Source: Wocania ichthyoenteri Th78
GTDB taxonomy: Bacteria; Bacteroidota; Bacteroidia; Flavobacteriales; Flavobacteriaceae
Direction of reading: 5' to 3'
Assembly (NCBI RefSeq): GCF_000789235.1
Contig: NZ_KN525716.1
Location: 558,001 to 622,000, forward strand
Length of the DNA stretch: 64,000 nucleotides
Shown: positions 16,881 to 26,081 of the stretch, piece by piece
How the letters are laid out: the number at the start of each line of letters is the position of its first letter
Position numbering within the stretch: position 1 is the stretch's first letter
Translations under genes and position numbers: made by a program
Notes under the pieces: generated by a model
Seen by the model: the letters and a program-made list of their open reading frames with translations, nothing else
What the model was told of the DNA's origin: nothing
The model's database searches: none

Positions 16881-18902
16881 ATGTCTGAGATAGATAACCT
16901 GCAAAAAGCAGACGGAATAGAAGAAAACAAACAACCCATTAATAATGATGATATTACTCAAAACACATCATCAGAACTTAATGAAGAACCTGCTTTAGAG
17001 GCGACAAAAAGAAATGACGATGGTGAAGCTTCATCTCAAATTGTTGATGCTGTAAAAGAAGACAATTCTAAAGATACAGAGGAAGAAAAGGGGTCTGATG
17101 AGAAAGCAGATGTTATTGATGAAATTGAAGAATCTAATGCTGAAGATGCTGAAGATGAAGGCAACAAAGAACGACATACTATTGAAGTAAAAGAATACGA
17201 TAAAATGTCGTTAGAATCTTTAGCTATTGAGTTAGAAAAACTAATAAAAAATGAAAAGATTCAAGCCATAAAATCTCATGTAAATGAGATAAATAATGAG
17301 TTTAAAACTAAGTTTCAAGCCTTATTAGACGAGAAAAAAACAGAGTTTTTAAATGATGGTGGCAACGAAATAGATTTTTATTACTCCTCGCCTATTCAAA
17401 AACGATTCAAAGAAACTTATAAAGAATATAGAAATAAACTAAACGATCATTATAAAAGTTTAGAGAAAAACTTGAAGCAAAATTTAGCCGATAAGCTCGA
17501 GATTATTGAAGAATTAAAAGGCTTGCTTAATCTTGAAGAAAATATAAATACCACATATAAACACTTTAAAGAGCTACAAGAACGTTGGCGAAATACAGGC
17601 CCAATTCCTAGAGACAAATACAATAACGCTTGGAATTCTTACCACCATCATGTAGAAATGTTTTACGACTTTTTACATTTGAATAGAGATTTACGCGATT
17701 TAGACTTTAAACACAATTTAGATAAAAAATTAAAAATTATTGAGCGTGCTGAAGAGTTAGCACAAGATGATAATGTAATGCGTTCTTTTAGAGAGTTGCA
17801 AGAGCTTCATAAAATGTGGAAAGAAGAGCTTGGTCCTGTGGGGAGAGAACACAGAGAAGAAATCTGGGAGCGTTTTAAAGCGGCAACAAAAATAATTAAC
17901 GACAAACGACAAGATTACTACAAAGAAATAGACAAGGTTTATGAAAAAAATCTTGAAAACAAACTTGATATTATTGCTAAAATAGAGGTTATTAACACTC
18001 AAGAAAGTGGTTCTCATAGTTCATGGCAAAAAAAAATAAAAGAAGTTGAAGCACTTCGCAACGATTTCTTTAATGCTGGTAAAGTACCTATAAAAGTTAA
18101 CGAAGCGACTTGGGCAAAATTTAAAGATGCTGTAAGAACATTTAACAAAAATAAAAATGCTTTTTATAAAGGTTTAAAGAAAGAACAATTTGATAATCTT
18201 CAAAAAAAACTTGAACTCATTAAAATTGCTGAAGACAACAAAAACAGTGAAGACGTTGAAGTAACTACAGCGTTAATGAAAAAAATTCAAAGCGATTGGA
18301 AAAAAATTGGTCATGTGCCGCGTAAAGACAGTGATAAAATATGGAAACAATTTAAAGCGGCCTGTAATCATTATTTTGACAAACTACATTCTAAAAGAAA
18401 TGCTGCAAGTCAAGAACAAGTTGATGCCTACAACAAAAAACAAGAGCTTTTAAATACGTTGAAAGATTTAAGTTTAACTGGAGATAAAAATAAAGATTTA
18501 TCAACCATAAAAACGCAAATTGATATATGGAAAAGTATTGGTAGAGTACCAAACGATAAACGTTATATTGAAGGCAAGTTTAATAAATCGTTAGATAATT
18601 TGTTTTCTAACTTGAAAATGGAGAAGAATGAAATTGAAATGATTAAGTATGAAAACAAATTAGACAATTTAAGTAGTAGTGATAACAACAATAAAAACCT
18701 TGATAATGAACGCGTTTTTATTAGAAAGAAAATAGACGAGGTTAAAGGTCAAATTAATCAATTAGAAAATAATTTGCAATTTTTCACTAATGTTGATGAT
18801 GATAATCCGTTAGTAAAAGAAGTCCATAACAATATTAAAGCACATAAACAAGCTTTAAAACTTTGGAAAACAAAACTTAGTAAAGTTAAAGAGCTTTATT
18901 AA
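16881..18902 (+). CDS. DUF349-domain protein
   Basis: 673 residues. The first 100 residues are acidic and low complexity (many Glu/Asp). The rest consists of repeated DUF349 helical units, each with a W...G.vPr.....iW..F signature: ERWRNTGPIPRDKYNNAWNSY, KMWKEELGPVGREHREEIWERF, NDFFNAGKVPIKVNEATWAKF, SDWKKIGHVPRKDSDKIWKQF, DIWKSIGRVPNDKRYIEGKF. So five units are visible, and a coiled-coil end. Function of DUF349 is not established. Cytosolic. Its gene ends 24 bases before a strong terminator. Confidence 0.9.
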   Translation: MSEIDNLQKADGIEENKQPINNDDITQNTSSELNEEPALEATKRNDDGEASSQIVDAVKEDNSKDTEEEKGSDEKADVIDEIEESNAEDAEDEGNKERHTIEVKEYDKMSLESLAIELEKLIKNEKIQAIKSHVNEINNEFKTKFQALLDEKKTEFLNDGGNEIDFYYSSPIQKRFKETYKEYRNKLNDHYKSLEKNLKQNLADKLEIIEELKGLLNLEENINTTYKHFKELQERWRNTGPIPRDKYNNAWNSYHHHVEMFYDFLHLNRDLRDLDFKHNLDKKLKIIERAEELAQDDNVMRSFRELQELHKMWKEELGPVGREHREEIWERFKAATKIINDKRQDYYKEIDKVYEKNLENKLDIIAKIEVINTQESGSHSSWQKKIKEVEALRNDFFNAGKVPIKVNEATWAKFKDAVRTFNKNKNAFYKGLKKEQFDNLQKKLELIKIAEDNKNSEDVEVTTALMKKIQSDWKKIGHVPRKDSDKIWKQFKAACNHYFDKLHSKRNAASQEQVDAYNKKQELLNTLKDLSLTGDKNKDLSTIKTQIDIWKSIGRVPNDKRYIEGKFNKSLDNLFSNLKMEKNEIEMIKYENKLDNLSSSDNNNKNLDNERVFIRKKIDEVKGQINQLENNLQFFTNVDDDNPLVKEVHNNIKAHKQALKLWKTKLSKVKELY

Positions 18903-18925
18903 AAGTTTTGTTGTCTGTTTAAAAC

Positions 18926-18961
18926 AAAAAGCCTCATAATGTATTTATTATGAGGCTTTTT
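18926..18961 (+). terminator. bidirectional hairpin terminator after the DUF349 gene
   Basis: Perfect 15-bp stem AAAAAGCCTCATAAT / ATTATGAGGCTTTTT, 6-base loop, then GTTTTTT. Confidence 0.9.
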
Positions 18962-19034
18962 GTTTTTTATATGTACTCAGTTTTGCAGCAACAATTACTA
19001 GTACTTCCACTTAAAATATTTTTATTAATTTGAA

Positions 19035-19226
19035 CTAAACAAATAGCATACAATCTTTACAATCTTTAACCTCGCCGTAATACGTTTCGCGGTATTTATG
19101 AAGCGTTTTTATTGGTAAACCAAATAAATATTTTTTTATGTAAGTTACCTTAGCAGTTAGTTCTCCCATTTTAACTGTATGACGTTTTTCGTATATTGTT
19201 TTTCTTTTTACTTGTAAAATTTTCAT
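19035..19226 (-). CDS. small conserved hypothetical protein
   Basis: 63 residues: basic N-terminal half (MKILQVKRKTIYEKRHTV), then a possible amphipathic beta/helix region and a C-terminal DCKDC (a CxxC-type pair). No signal peptide. I have the impression of similar short proteins in other Flavobacteriaceae but cannot name a family. Stands alone between the DUF349 terminator and the IS; the IS has inserted about 95 bases upstream of its start. Confidence 0.55.
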   Translation of the reverse strand: MKILQVKRKTIYEKRHTVKMGELTAKVTYIKKYLFGLPIKTLHKYRETYYGEVKDCKDCMLFV

Positions 19227-19323
19227 TTATTTTAGTTTTTAAAATTGATTTTTGCTCTAATTGTATTTCTATATGTCTTGATTTAAAGCCATGTCTTTAA
19301 TGGTCATTAAATCATATTATAGT

Positions 19324-20303
19324 AACCCGTTGTGCATTTTAAATAATGCTGATTTTTATATTGTTTATTTTTCTATCAAAGACAAATTTGTTAATGTATT
19401 GAATTACAGTTAGCGAAGTTGTTTTAGATATTATTCTGGTCTTAAAGCCTTCAAAAGACTTAGCGTAGTTGCGTCTTATCATGAATTGGTCACACAGTTG
19501 AGAAAATAAAGTTTCTATCCTCTTTCTCGATTTTCTAAAAATGTACGGTTGTTTTTTGTAATTGTTTTGATTATTTCTCATCGGTGTATTTAGCTTTATG
19601 TTACAAGTATCAAACAAGTTAAGTTGAATTTCTGCGGATAAATAACCTCTATCACCAATTAAAGTGCAATTGCTAATTTGTGCTTTAATATCTTTAAGAT
19701 AATTCACATCATGAACAGATGCCGGACTCAAATCTATACTCTGAAAAATACCGCTAACAGAACAAATAGCATGTAATTTATACCCATAATAATTAGCACT
19801 TTGAGAAGCACAATAACCTTTGTCTGGAAAGACATAAGTAGCTTCTTTACATATTCTTGAACGAGAACTTCTTGATAGCTTACAAACCTCTAAAGGCATA
19901 CTATCTACAATGAAATAGTCTTCAAATTCATTAAAATGAGTAGCCAATTTTAAACGTATTGCATCAATATGATTTGCTAACTTTCTTCTTCTACGATTAT
20001 AAACACTGCGGTTAATTTTTGATGAAATGACATCAGGAAGTTGTCTAAATAGGTTACTCTCACTATCTATACCCATATATTCTGATGTAAGGCTTAGGCT
20101 TACCAACTCCAAATCACTCAGTTTGGGTTGTCGTCTTTGATAAGCTAAAAGCTGCTCTTTTGATATTTTTCTTAATACTTCCAATATTCTTTCGTAATTT
20201 GCATTTAAGTTGTTCATAATTAATGTTTTATCGCTAAAACAAGTTACTGATTATCAGTAAGATGGACAACTTTTTTCTTTTAAATCATAATGCACAACGG
20301 GTT
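19324..20303. mobile_element. intact insertion sequence, IS982-like, with target duplication
   Basis: Terminal inverted repeats AACCCGTTGTGCAT at 19324-19337 and the complement at 20290-20303. ATAGT is duplicated on both sides (19319-19323 and 20304-20308; counting the two terminal T bases the direct repeat is TTATAGT). Length 980 bp, one intact transposase on the minus strand. No frameshift or stop is seen, so the copy may be active. Confidence 0.93.
19339..20217 (-). CDS. IS982-like DDE transposase
   Basis: 292 residues, single uninterrupted frame filling the element. Candidate catalytic triad: D in YFIVDSMPLEV, D in CTLIGDRGYLSAE, E in RKRIETLFSQLCDQF. The segment DKGYCASQSANYYGYKLHAI and the R/K-rich C-terminus are as in Bacteroidota IS982-type transposases. 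It is only distantly similar to the transposase at 5037, and the terminal repeats differ, so these are two different ISs. Stop codon lies just inside the left terminal repeat. Confidence 0.9.
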   Translation of the reverse strand: MNNLNANYERILEVLRKISKEQLLAYQRRQPKLSDLELVSLSLTSEYMGIDSESNLFRQLPDVISSKINRSVYNRRRRKLANHIDAIRLKLATHFNEFEDYFIVDSMPLEVCKLSRSSRSRICKEATYVFPDKGYCASQSANYYGYKLHAICSVSGIFQSIDLSPASVHDVNYLKDIKAQISNCTLIGDRGYLSAEIQLNLFDTCNIKLNTPMRNNQNNYKKQPYIFRKSRKRIETLFSQLCDQFMIRRNYAKSFEGFKTRIISKTTSLTVIQYINKFVFDRKINNIKISII

Positions 20304-20613
20304 ATAGTAATATTTATCTATAATTAGATATAGATAAAATTGAAAAAAACAATTATGCGTGATTGATTAAATACTTAAATAGTATAAGTAAATAATAAAA
20401 TTAAGACACAGAAAGTATTGTGTTAAAAGTGCTTTAGAGCTATAAAGCTGGAGGGATAAATTTATCCGATTGGTTTCTAAAAACTAGAAAATTAAAGTTG
20501 AAGATTCTGTTATTTCGCTTTTCATGAATTCCTTTTCCCATGCTGCAAATGTACAAAAACAAAGCCCAAACAGCAAATTAACTGTGTTAAGATAAATACA
20601 AAACAAAAAGCTT
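20304..20613. other. intergenic region between IS and mazG
   Basis: No clear gene. Contains a perfect 14-bp palindrome GGATAAATTTATCC (20454-20467) and, on the minus strand, a -7-like TACATTTG (20546-20553) directly before a 33-codon ORF (20440-20541) starting MGKGIHEKRNNR. That ORF resembles no family I know and is reported only as a possibility. Confidence 0.5.
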
Positions 20614-21387
20614 TTACAATTTTTTAGCTTCCTCCCAAAATACATCCATTTCGGCAAGTGTCATGTCTTTAAGTGGTTTGTTTAAACTTTTAGCTTTACT
20701 TTCTAAATACTGGAAACGTTTAGAGAATTTTTTATTGGTACGTTCCAAAGCATTTTCAGGGTTAATGTTTAGAAAGCGAGCGTAGTTTACCATTGAGAAT
20801 ATAACGTCTCCAAATTCACTTTCCATGTTGTCTTGATTGCCCAATTGTACTTCCGCTTTAAATTCGTTTAGCTCCTCCTCTACTTTTTCCCAAACTTGGT
20901 TTGGTTCTTCCCAATCAAAACCAACGCCTGCTACTTTTTCTTGAATTCTATTCGCTTTTACTAAAGCTGGTAAACTTTTTGGAACGCCTTCTAAAACACT
21001 GGTTTTGCCTTCTTTAAGTTTTAGGTTTTCCCAGTTTCGTTTTACATCGTCTTCATTTTCAACTTTTACGTCGCTGTAAATGTGCGGGTGTCTGCTTATT
21101 AGTTTTTCGCAAATGCTGTTGCATACATCGGCAATATCAAAATCTTTGGTTTCACTTCCTATTTTAGCGTAAAATACAATGTGCAATAACACATCGCCTA
21201 ACTCTTTTTTAACTTCTTCTAAATCTTTATCTAGAATGGCATCTCCAAGTTCGTAAGTTTCTTCTATGGTTAAGTAGCGTAAGGTTTCCATAGTTTGCTT
21301 TTTATCCCATGGACATTGCTCTCGTAACTCGTCCATTATAGTTAGTAGTCTATCGAAAGCTTTAAGTTGGTCTTGTCTGGAGTTCAT
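20614..21387 (-). CDS. mazG: nucleoside triphosphate pyrophosphohydrolase
   Basis: Hydrolyses (d)NTPs to NMP and pyrophosphate; house-cleaning and, in E. coli, linked to (p)ppGpp levels. 257 residues, usual two-domain MazG length. N-terminal domain shows CPWDKKQTMETLRYLTIEETYELGDAI with the EExxE magnesium motif and KKELGDVLLHIVFYA; the C-terminal domain repeats this as KVEEELNEFKAEV and ESEFGDVIFSMVNYAR. HPHIYSD and GFDWEEP are further family blocks. Its own promoter-like box lies upstream; no terminator was found downstream. Confidence 0.96.
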   Translation of the reverse strand: MNSRQDQLKAFDRLLTIMDELREQCPWDKKQTMETLRYLTIEETYELGDAILDKDLEEVKKELGDVLLHIVFYAKIGSETKDFDIADVCNSICEKLISRHPHIYSDVKVENEDDVKRNWENLKLKEGKTSVLEGVPKSLPALVKANRIQEKVAGVGFDWEEPNQVWEKVEEELNEFKAEVQLGNQDNMESEFGDVIFSMVNYARFLNINPENALERTNKKFSKRFQYLESKAKSLNKPLKDMTLAEMDVFWEEAKKL

Positions 21388-21400
21388 TTTGAAGTTTTTT

Positions 21401-21408
21401 CAAAAATA
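21401..21408 (-). promoter_or_regulatory. promoter -7 element of mazG
   Basis: TATTTTTG on the minus strand, ending 13 bases before the ATG at 21387. No -33 TTG recognised. Confidence 0.45.
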
Positions 21409-21782
21409 CGATTTTGATGTTTTGGATTGGAAGGAATTTGGTTAATAATTAGTGATAGCTATTTTGATCATCGTTTGACTTTATAAGAAAAAAAACGACA
21501 AATTCGTTTAGAATCTATTATGTATCATTGAAACGACACATATTCGTAAAAACTTTATTTAGTAGTAAACGCAGAGAAGAACAAATCTGAATTGAAATAC
21601 TTTTCAGTTTAGAATAAAAAGGTTGAAAAGTTGATGCGAAAATCAAAACAACGATATAATGATACAAAATAACAGATATTTTAGCACTAAATTTAAAAGA
21701 ATCATTTTCTTTACTAAATCAGATTTTTCTCCTTGTAAAATCCTCAATCTTAAATAACATACTAGATTCAATAAAAGCTGAT
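21409..21782. other. AT-rich intergenic region upstream of the secreted Fn3 protein
   Basis: No gene seen. It holds two related short inverted repeats, ACGA-CAAAT-TCGT (from 21495) and ACGA-CACATAT-TCGT (from 21533), 38 bases apart, which could be protein-binding sites. No -7 consensus is evident near the 21783 start. Confidence 0.4.
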
Positions 21783-24700
21783 ATGACAAAAAAACTATTA
21801 ATATTTATTACTCTAAGCCTCATAGGTTTTACAGGAAATACTCAATGCCTTAAGCCATACCAAATAGATACAAATAATAAAACCACCAATTCTATAACAT
21901 TAACTTGGAATTCAGGAAACAATTCATTGACAGGTAATTTTGAAATAGAGTATGGCCTTAAAAACTTCAGCTTTGGAACTGGAACTAAAATTTCTAGCTC
22001 ATTTACAGCTATCCAAATCAACAACTTAAACTCTAATACACAGTATGATTTCTACGTAACTAACAATTGTGGAAGCACTCCAACTACATCTGATGTTTAT
22101 CAAAACGTTACAAGTGCAGATTACTGTAATGGAGATTTGTTTTTTGATCCTGGTTTTGAAGAAAATTACGTAGGAACTTACTATGAATCATACAATTTAA
22201 GACCAAACTCTTCAGACAAAAGAATAAGTTTAGATTTTGAATTATTTGAATTATCACCCGATGCTACATTAAAAATCTGGGAAGGTAGTTACGCTCTTGG
22301 AGACCCTATAGTAGTTTACGACAATAACACCCTGCCATCAGAACCAATCATTTCAAGGGTAGCCAATGGAGAACTGTATATTGTGTTTGAATCAAACAAT
22401 TCACAAAATAATGCTCCAGGCTGGATAGGAAATGTTAGCTGTATTGACAAACCACAATGCAATTCACCTAGGTTTATTTCTCCAACAAATATTACCTATA
22501 ATTCAATCACTCTAAGTTGGGTAAAAAGCACAACAAACCGTACATATATTGAATATGGTCTTAAAAATTTTGAAATAGGCACTGGTGAAAAAGTTGAAAC
22601 TTATACAAATACAATAACAATATCATCGTTAAGTGAGTTGACAGAATATGATTTCTACTTAACTGAAGAATGTGACGACTCAAGCTTAAGTGATACAAAA
22701 AAAGCAACTTCTATTTCTACAAAACCTTTTTGTGAATCAACTATTTCTTTTAGAAGACTTGACTCTTACAAATTAAATCAAATAGAGTTAACTGGGGTAA
22801 ATATTGACCTTGACCTTAATGAAGAGTGGCAGCTAGAATATGGATTAAAAGGCTTTACACTTGGTGAAGGTACGACAGAAAATTATTCTTCAAATGATGT
22901 TATTGTTGAGAACTTACAAAGCGATACTGAATATGATTTTTATTTAAGAAATAAGTGTGGTGAACGTTTTAGTACCCCAATAGGGCCATTCTCAGAAAAA
23001 ACAAATATTGATTATTGTTTTGAAGGTAAAATATATGACAGAGGAGGAAGAGATAAGGTTTATACTGACTACCAATATACAAGGGATTTTTATATACACC
23101 TAAGAGACAATAAAAGAGCTCGAATAAAAGTAAACTCTGTAAGACTAGGTAGTTATGAGGAAATTAAAATATATGATGGTCCTGATTCAAATAGTCCTTT
23201 ACTCAAACATTTACACCGTAATTCACCCTCAAGTGAGTTTGTTTCTTCAGGAAACAGTAATGTCATTTTCTTTGATATTATTAATAATTATTATAACTAC
23301 TCTGATATAAAATGGGACATAGATATTACTTGTGAGGCAACTCCTAATTGTGAAGAAGCTACAAATTTTCAAGTTAATAACTTTAAATTGAGCCATAATC
23401 AATGTGAGTTGAATTGGACTAAAACCTCTAATTTAAATGATAGTTACAGTATAGAGTACGGATTAGAAGGATTTGAAAGAGGAACAGGGACCATCGTACA
23501 AACAAATGAGGATTTTATCACTCTCGATAATCTAAATAAATCAACTTCATACCAAGCTTATGTTACTACTGTATGTGCAGAAGGAGGTCAAGATAATATC
23601 TATGTTGAACCACTAACTTTTAAAACGACTCCTAATTTTTTTGGAGGCGATAAGTTTACTGATGACGGGGGAATCGACAATAATATTCCTGAAAATCAAA
23701 CAAAAATAACAACAATATATCCTAAAGCTCAAGGAGAAAGAATTCGTGTCAATTTTGATTATATTGATTTAATGCGAATTTACAACAATAATGCCTTGAA
23801 ATTATATAGTGGTACTGACACAAATTCCGGGCTAATTGTAGAGCTAAGAAATGCCAATGATCTTGAAAACAAAGGAGTATCATTCTATTCTCATGATCCT
23901 AATGGGGCTATTACGGTTGAATTTACAAGTAGTACAAATCCGTGGTATCATGATTATTATTCAAGGGGATGGGAAGCGGATGTAATCAGCGAGCTGATCC
24001 CTGATTGCAGTGAGCCTTTCAATATATCAACAACCAACTTTACGCATCAAGAGATAAGCTTAGCTTGGGAGGCTGAAACTGATGTGTCTGAATGGAAAAT
24101 TGAATATGGGCTTGCAGGGTTTAATAGAGGTAACGGTATAATAAAAAACACTTTGGACAAAAATATCAGTATCATAGGCTTATCTCCTGACACAGAATAC
24201 GATTTCTACATCTCTTCAAAATGTGATAACGGCAACTTCAATGATTATGCTCCTGCCTATAAAGACAAAACAAGGAAAGACTTTTCAAACGGTGTCTTAT
24301 TGACTTCTAATGATGATATAGAGATACTATATCCAGACAATATTGGGGAAAGAATTAGAATTGAATTTACTTATTTTAATATTAAACCATATTTAAATCA
24401 GAGCACTGTCAGAAGTGAAGTAGTTATTAATTTCTTAAACGAGCAAAATGGATACAACTATTATAGTTGCTATGCTTTTAGGCACGATTCTAATTTGTAT
24501 CCCGTAGTCTCTGAAAAAGAAGACGGCTCTTTATCCTATTTTCAAAAAATTGATGGTACTTCGTATTGGGAAGCAAAAGTATATAGTGAACCAAAACCTA
24601 CCTGTGGGACAACCAACGAAAAAGACTTTTTGTTTCAACGATTAAGCCATAATGAAGTGGAGCTGGTTTGGGCAAAAAATGACGATAACATACTTTATAA

Positions 24701-25655
24701 AGTTGAATATGGACCTGTTGGTTTTTTATTAGGAACGGGGTTCACAAAAGAATTTGATAACACCAGACAATTTTTAGAGGAAGACCTGCGCAGGCCTTAT
24801 CATACTTATAAGACTGAGAAAGACAGATTTGATGAAAATTTAATTTACTATTCTATTATACTCGATGATTTGGAAGAAAATACAGAATACGAATTCTATA
24901 TTACAACAATGTGCCCCGATGGATTTATCAATACTTATCCAGTACCAAAACTCATTAAAACAACTAAAAATTTGCTTAATGAAGGAATTTACCATGCGAA
25001 TTCCTCTGGACAAATGAGACAAAGGAAAGCTTGGACTATATTGGGTCAACTTGAAAACACCGCCATTTGTCCAAATTCCGACACCGAAAGAATAGTGGCA
25101 ACAGTAAAGAGGTTGGACATCCCTCAATATACTGGCGGGGATCCCTTTACTGTTATTGACGGGAATAATACCAGAGCATCCAATAGTGTGCTTTTTTCTA
25201 CATTTTCAGAAATACCTTTTATTAAACCTGAGACTGTTTTAAAGGCCGATAATGAGAGTGGTTGTTTAACTTTCAATTTCTCTCATGCTAATAGCACCTC
25301 TTTTGCTTATCTCCCAGAAACAATAGAAGATTGGAATTCCACAAGTACTTGGAGAGGCTGGATTGTTGAAATTAGCTCAGAACCAAAAAACAGCTTGAAT
25401 GTAAAGGATATAGATGATACTAAGAATATTCAGATATATCCTAACCCTTCTGAGGATTATTTCTTTATAAAAAGTAATTTAGATTTAAAAATTAAAGAAA
25501 TTATCATCAATGATATTACAGGTAGAAGTGTGAAAAAATATTTCAATACTAATTTTAATCAGAAACTATATTTTGACTTACCTTCTGGAACTTATTTTGT
25601 GAACATAAAAACCGAAAATAAAAATACAAGTGTTAAAAAAATTATTGTGAAGTAA
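21783..25655 (+). CDS. T9SS-secreted multi-domain protein with Fn3-like and CUB-like modules
   Basis: 1290 residues. Sec signal peptide (MTKKLLIFITLSLIGFTGNTQ). At least six Fn3-type units carry a shared core EYGLxxFxxGTG and TEYDFYxTxxC (EYGLKNFSFGTGT, EYGLKNFEIGTGE, EYGLKGFTLGEGT, EYGLEGFERGTGT, EYGLAGFNRGNGI, EYGPVGFLLGTGF). Most alternate with a CUB-like beta domain (for example RIRVNFDYIDL...LKLYSGTDTNSGLIVEL). The last 75 residues (IQIYPNPSEDYFFIKS to the end, with GRSVKK and LPSGTYFVNI) are a type A T9SS sorting domain, which directs export across the outer membrane and surface attachment. Probably a surface adhesin or binding protein; ligand unknown. It stands alone with no terminator identified close by. 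Confidence 0.9.
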   Translation: MTKKLLIFITLSLIGFTGNTQCLKPYQIDTNNKTTNSITLTWNSGNNSLTGNFEIEYGLKNFSFGTGTKISSSFTAIQINNLNSNTQYDFYVTNNCGSTPTTSDVYQNVTSADYCNGDLFFDPGFEENYVGTYYESYNLRPNSSDKRISLDFELFELSPDATLKIWEGSYALGDPIVVYDNNTLPSEPIISRVANGELYIVFESNNSQNNAPGWIGNVSCIDKPQCNSPRFISPTNITYNSITLSWVKSTTNRTYIEYGLKNFEIGTGEKVETYTNTITISSLSELTEYDFYLTEECDDSSLSDTKKATSISTKPFCESTISFRRLDSYKLNQIELTGVNIDLDLNEEWQLEYGLKGFTLGEGTTENYSSNDVIVENLQSDTEYDFYLRNKCGERFSTPIGPFSEKTNIDYCFEGKIYDRGGRDKVYTDYQYTRDFYIHLRDNKRARIKVNSVRLGSYEEIKIYDGPDSNSPLLKHLHRNSPSSEFVSSGNSNVIFFDIINNYYNYSDIKWDIDITCEATPNCEEATNFQVNNFKLSHNQCELNWTKTSNLNDSYSIEYGLEGFERGTGTIVQTNEDFITLDNLNKSTSYQAYVTTVCAEGGQDNIYVEPLTFKTTPNFFGGDKFTDDGGIDNNIPENQTKITTIYPKAQGERIRVNFDYIDLMRIYNNNALKLYSGTDTNSGLIVELRNANDLENKGVSFYSHDPNGAITVEFTSSTNPWYHDYYSRGWEADVISELIPDCSEPFNISTTNFTHQEISLAWEAETDVSEWKIEYGLAGFNRGNGIIKNTLDKNISIIGLSPDTEYDFYISSKCDNGNFNDYAPAYKDKTRKDFSNGVLLTSNDDIEILYPDNIGERIRIEFTYFNIKPYLNQSTVRSEVVINFLNEQNGYNYYSCYAFRHDSNLYPVVSEKEDGSLSYFQKIDGTSYWEAKVYSEPKPTCGTTNEKDFLFQRLSHNEVELVWAKNDDNILYKVEYGPVGFLLGTGFTKEFDNTRQFLEEDLRRPYHTYKTEKDRFDENLIYYSIILDDLEENTEYEFYITTMCPDGFINTYPVPKLIKTTKNLLNEGIYHANSSGQMRQRKAWTILGQLENTAICPNSDTERIVATVKRLDIPQYTGGDPFTVIDGNNTRASNSVLFSTFSEIPFIKPETVLKADNESGCLTFNFSHANSTSFAYLPETIEDWNSTSTWRGWIVEISSEPKNSLNVKDIDDTKNIQIYPNPSEDYFFIKSNLDLKIKEIIINDITGRSVKKYFNTNFNQKLYFDLPSGTYFVNIKTENKNTSVKKIIVK

Positions 25656-26032
25656 TTATATAATATGAAGAAGTAAAATTATCCTAATTTTTAGATCTCT
25701 TGTAGCAAAATATATAAAACTGTAGAAAAAAGCACCGAGAAAAATAAACTGAACGATTTCCTTCTATCAGAACCCTAGAAAATATAAAAGTTAGTTTGTA
25801 AAATTAGAAAAAATACTGAACCTCTTAAAAATAAATCTAGCAGATACGTGCATTAGGTATTACAGAGGAAAGCCCACAGTGAGTCTTGATAGCTATCGGG
25901 ACGAAGCGAGGACTTGTAACGTAAAGCCCAACCTAGGCCCGGAACTAAATTCAGGGTATAGGTAACGCCCAACTTCTCGATAAGATTCCGATTAAAAATC
26001 GAAATCACTCGAAGTGACATTATTTTAAACTA
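25656..26032. other. intergenic region with a GC-richer repeat-like island
   Basis: The first 190 bases are AT-rich and featureless. From about 25845 to 26015 the sequence becomes markedly GC-richer than its surroundings, with GATAGCTATC palindrome at about 25888, two GCCCAAC heptamers (about 25926 and 25967) in direct orientation and a folded hairpin at the end. No ORF of note. Probably a dispersed non-coding repeat or a structured RNA; not resolved. Confidence 0.45.
25972..26015. repeat. imperfect hairpin repeat
   Basis: Inner stem GATTCCGATT (25984-25993) pairs with AATCGAAATC (25997-26006) over nine of ten positions around an AAA loop; outer ACTTC (25972-25976) pairs with GAAGT (26011-26015). 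The overall look (CTCGAT...CGATT...AATCG...ACTCGAAGTGA) resembles hairpins dispersed between genes in flavobacterial genomes, from memory, not searched. Confidence 0.5.
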
Positions 26033-26062
26033 AAAAATCCAGCCTTTACAGACTGGATTTTT
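26033..26062 (-). terminator. terminator after aconitase
   Basis: Perfect 10-bp stem AAAAATCCAG / CTGGATTTTT with a 10-base loop, 20 bases past the aconitase stop. Confidence 0.85.
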
Positions 26063-26081
26063 AAATGTATGTGCTTGTAAT

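Noticed and set aside
20454-20467. Palindrome GGATAAATTTATCC as a terminator
   Set aside because: No loop length or T run that fits a rho-independent terminator; kept only as a palindrome in the intergenic entry.
25920-25975. Integron attC site (GCCCAAC motifs)
   Set aside because: attC needs an inverted GTTRRRY partner and both copies here are in direct orientation, with no matching inverted partner.
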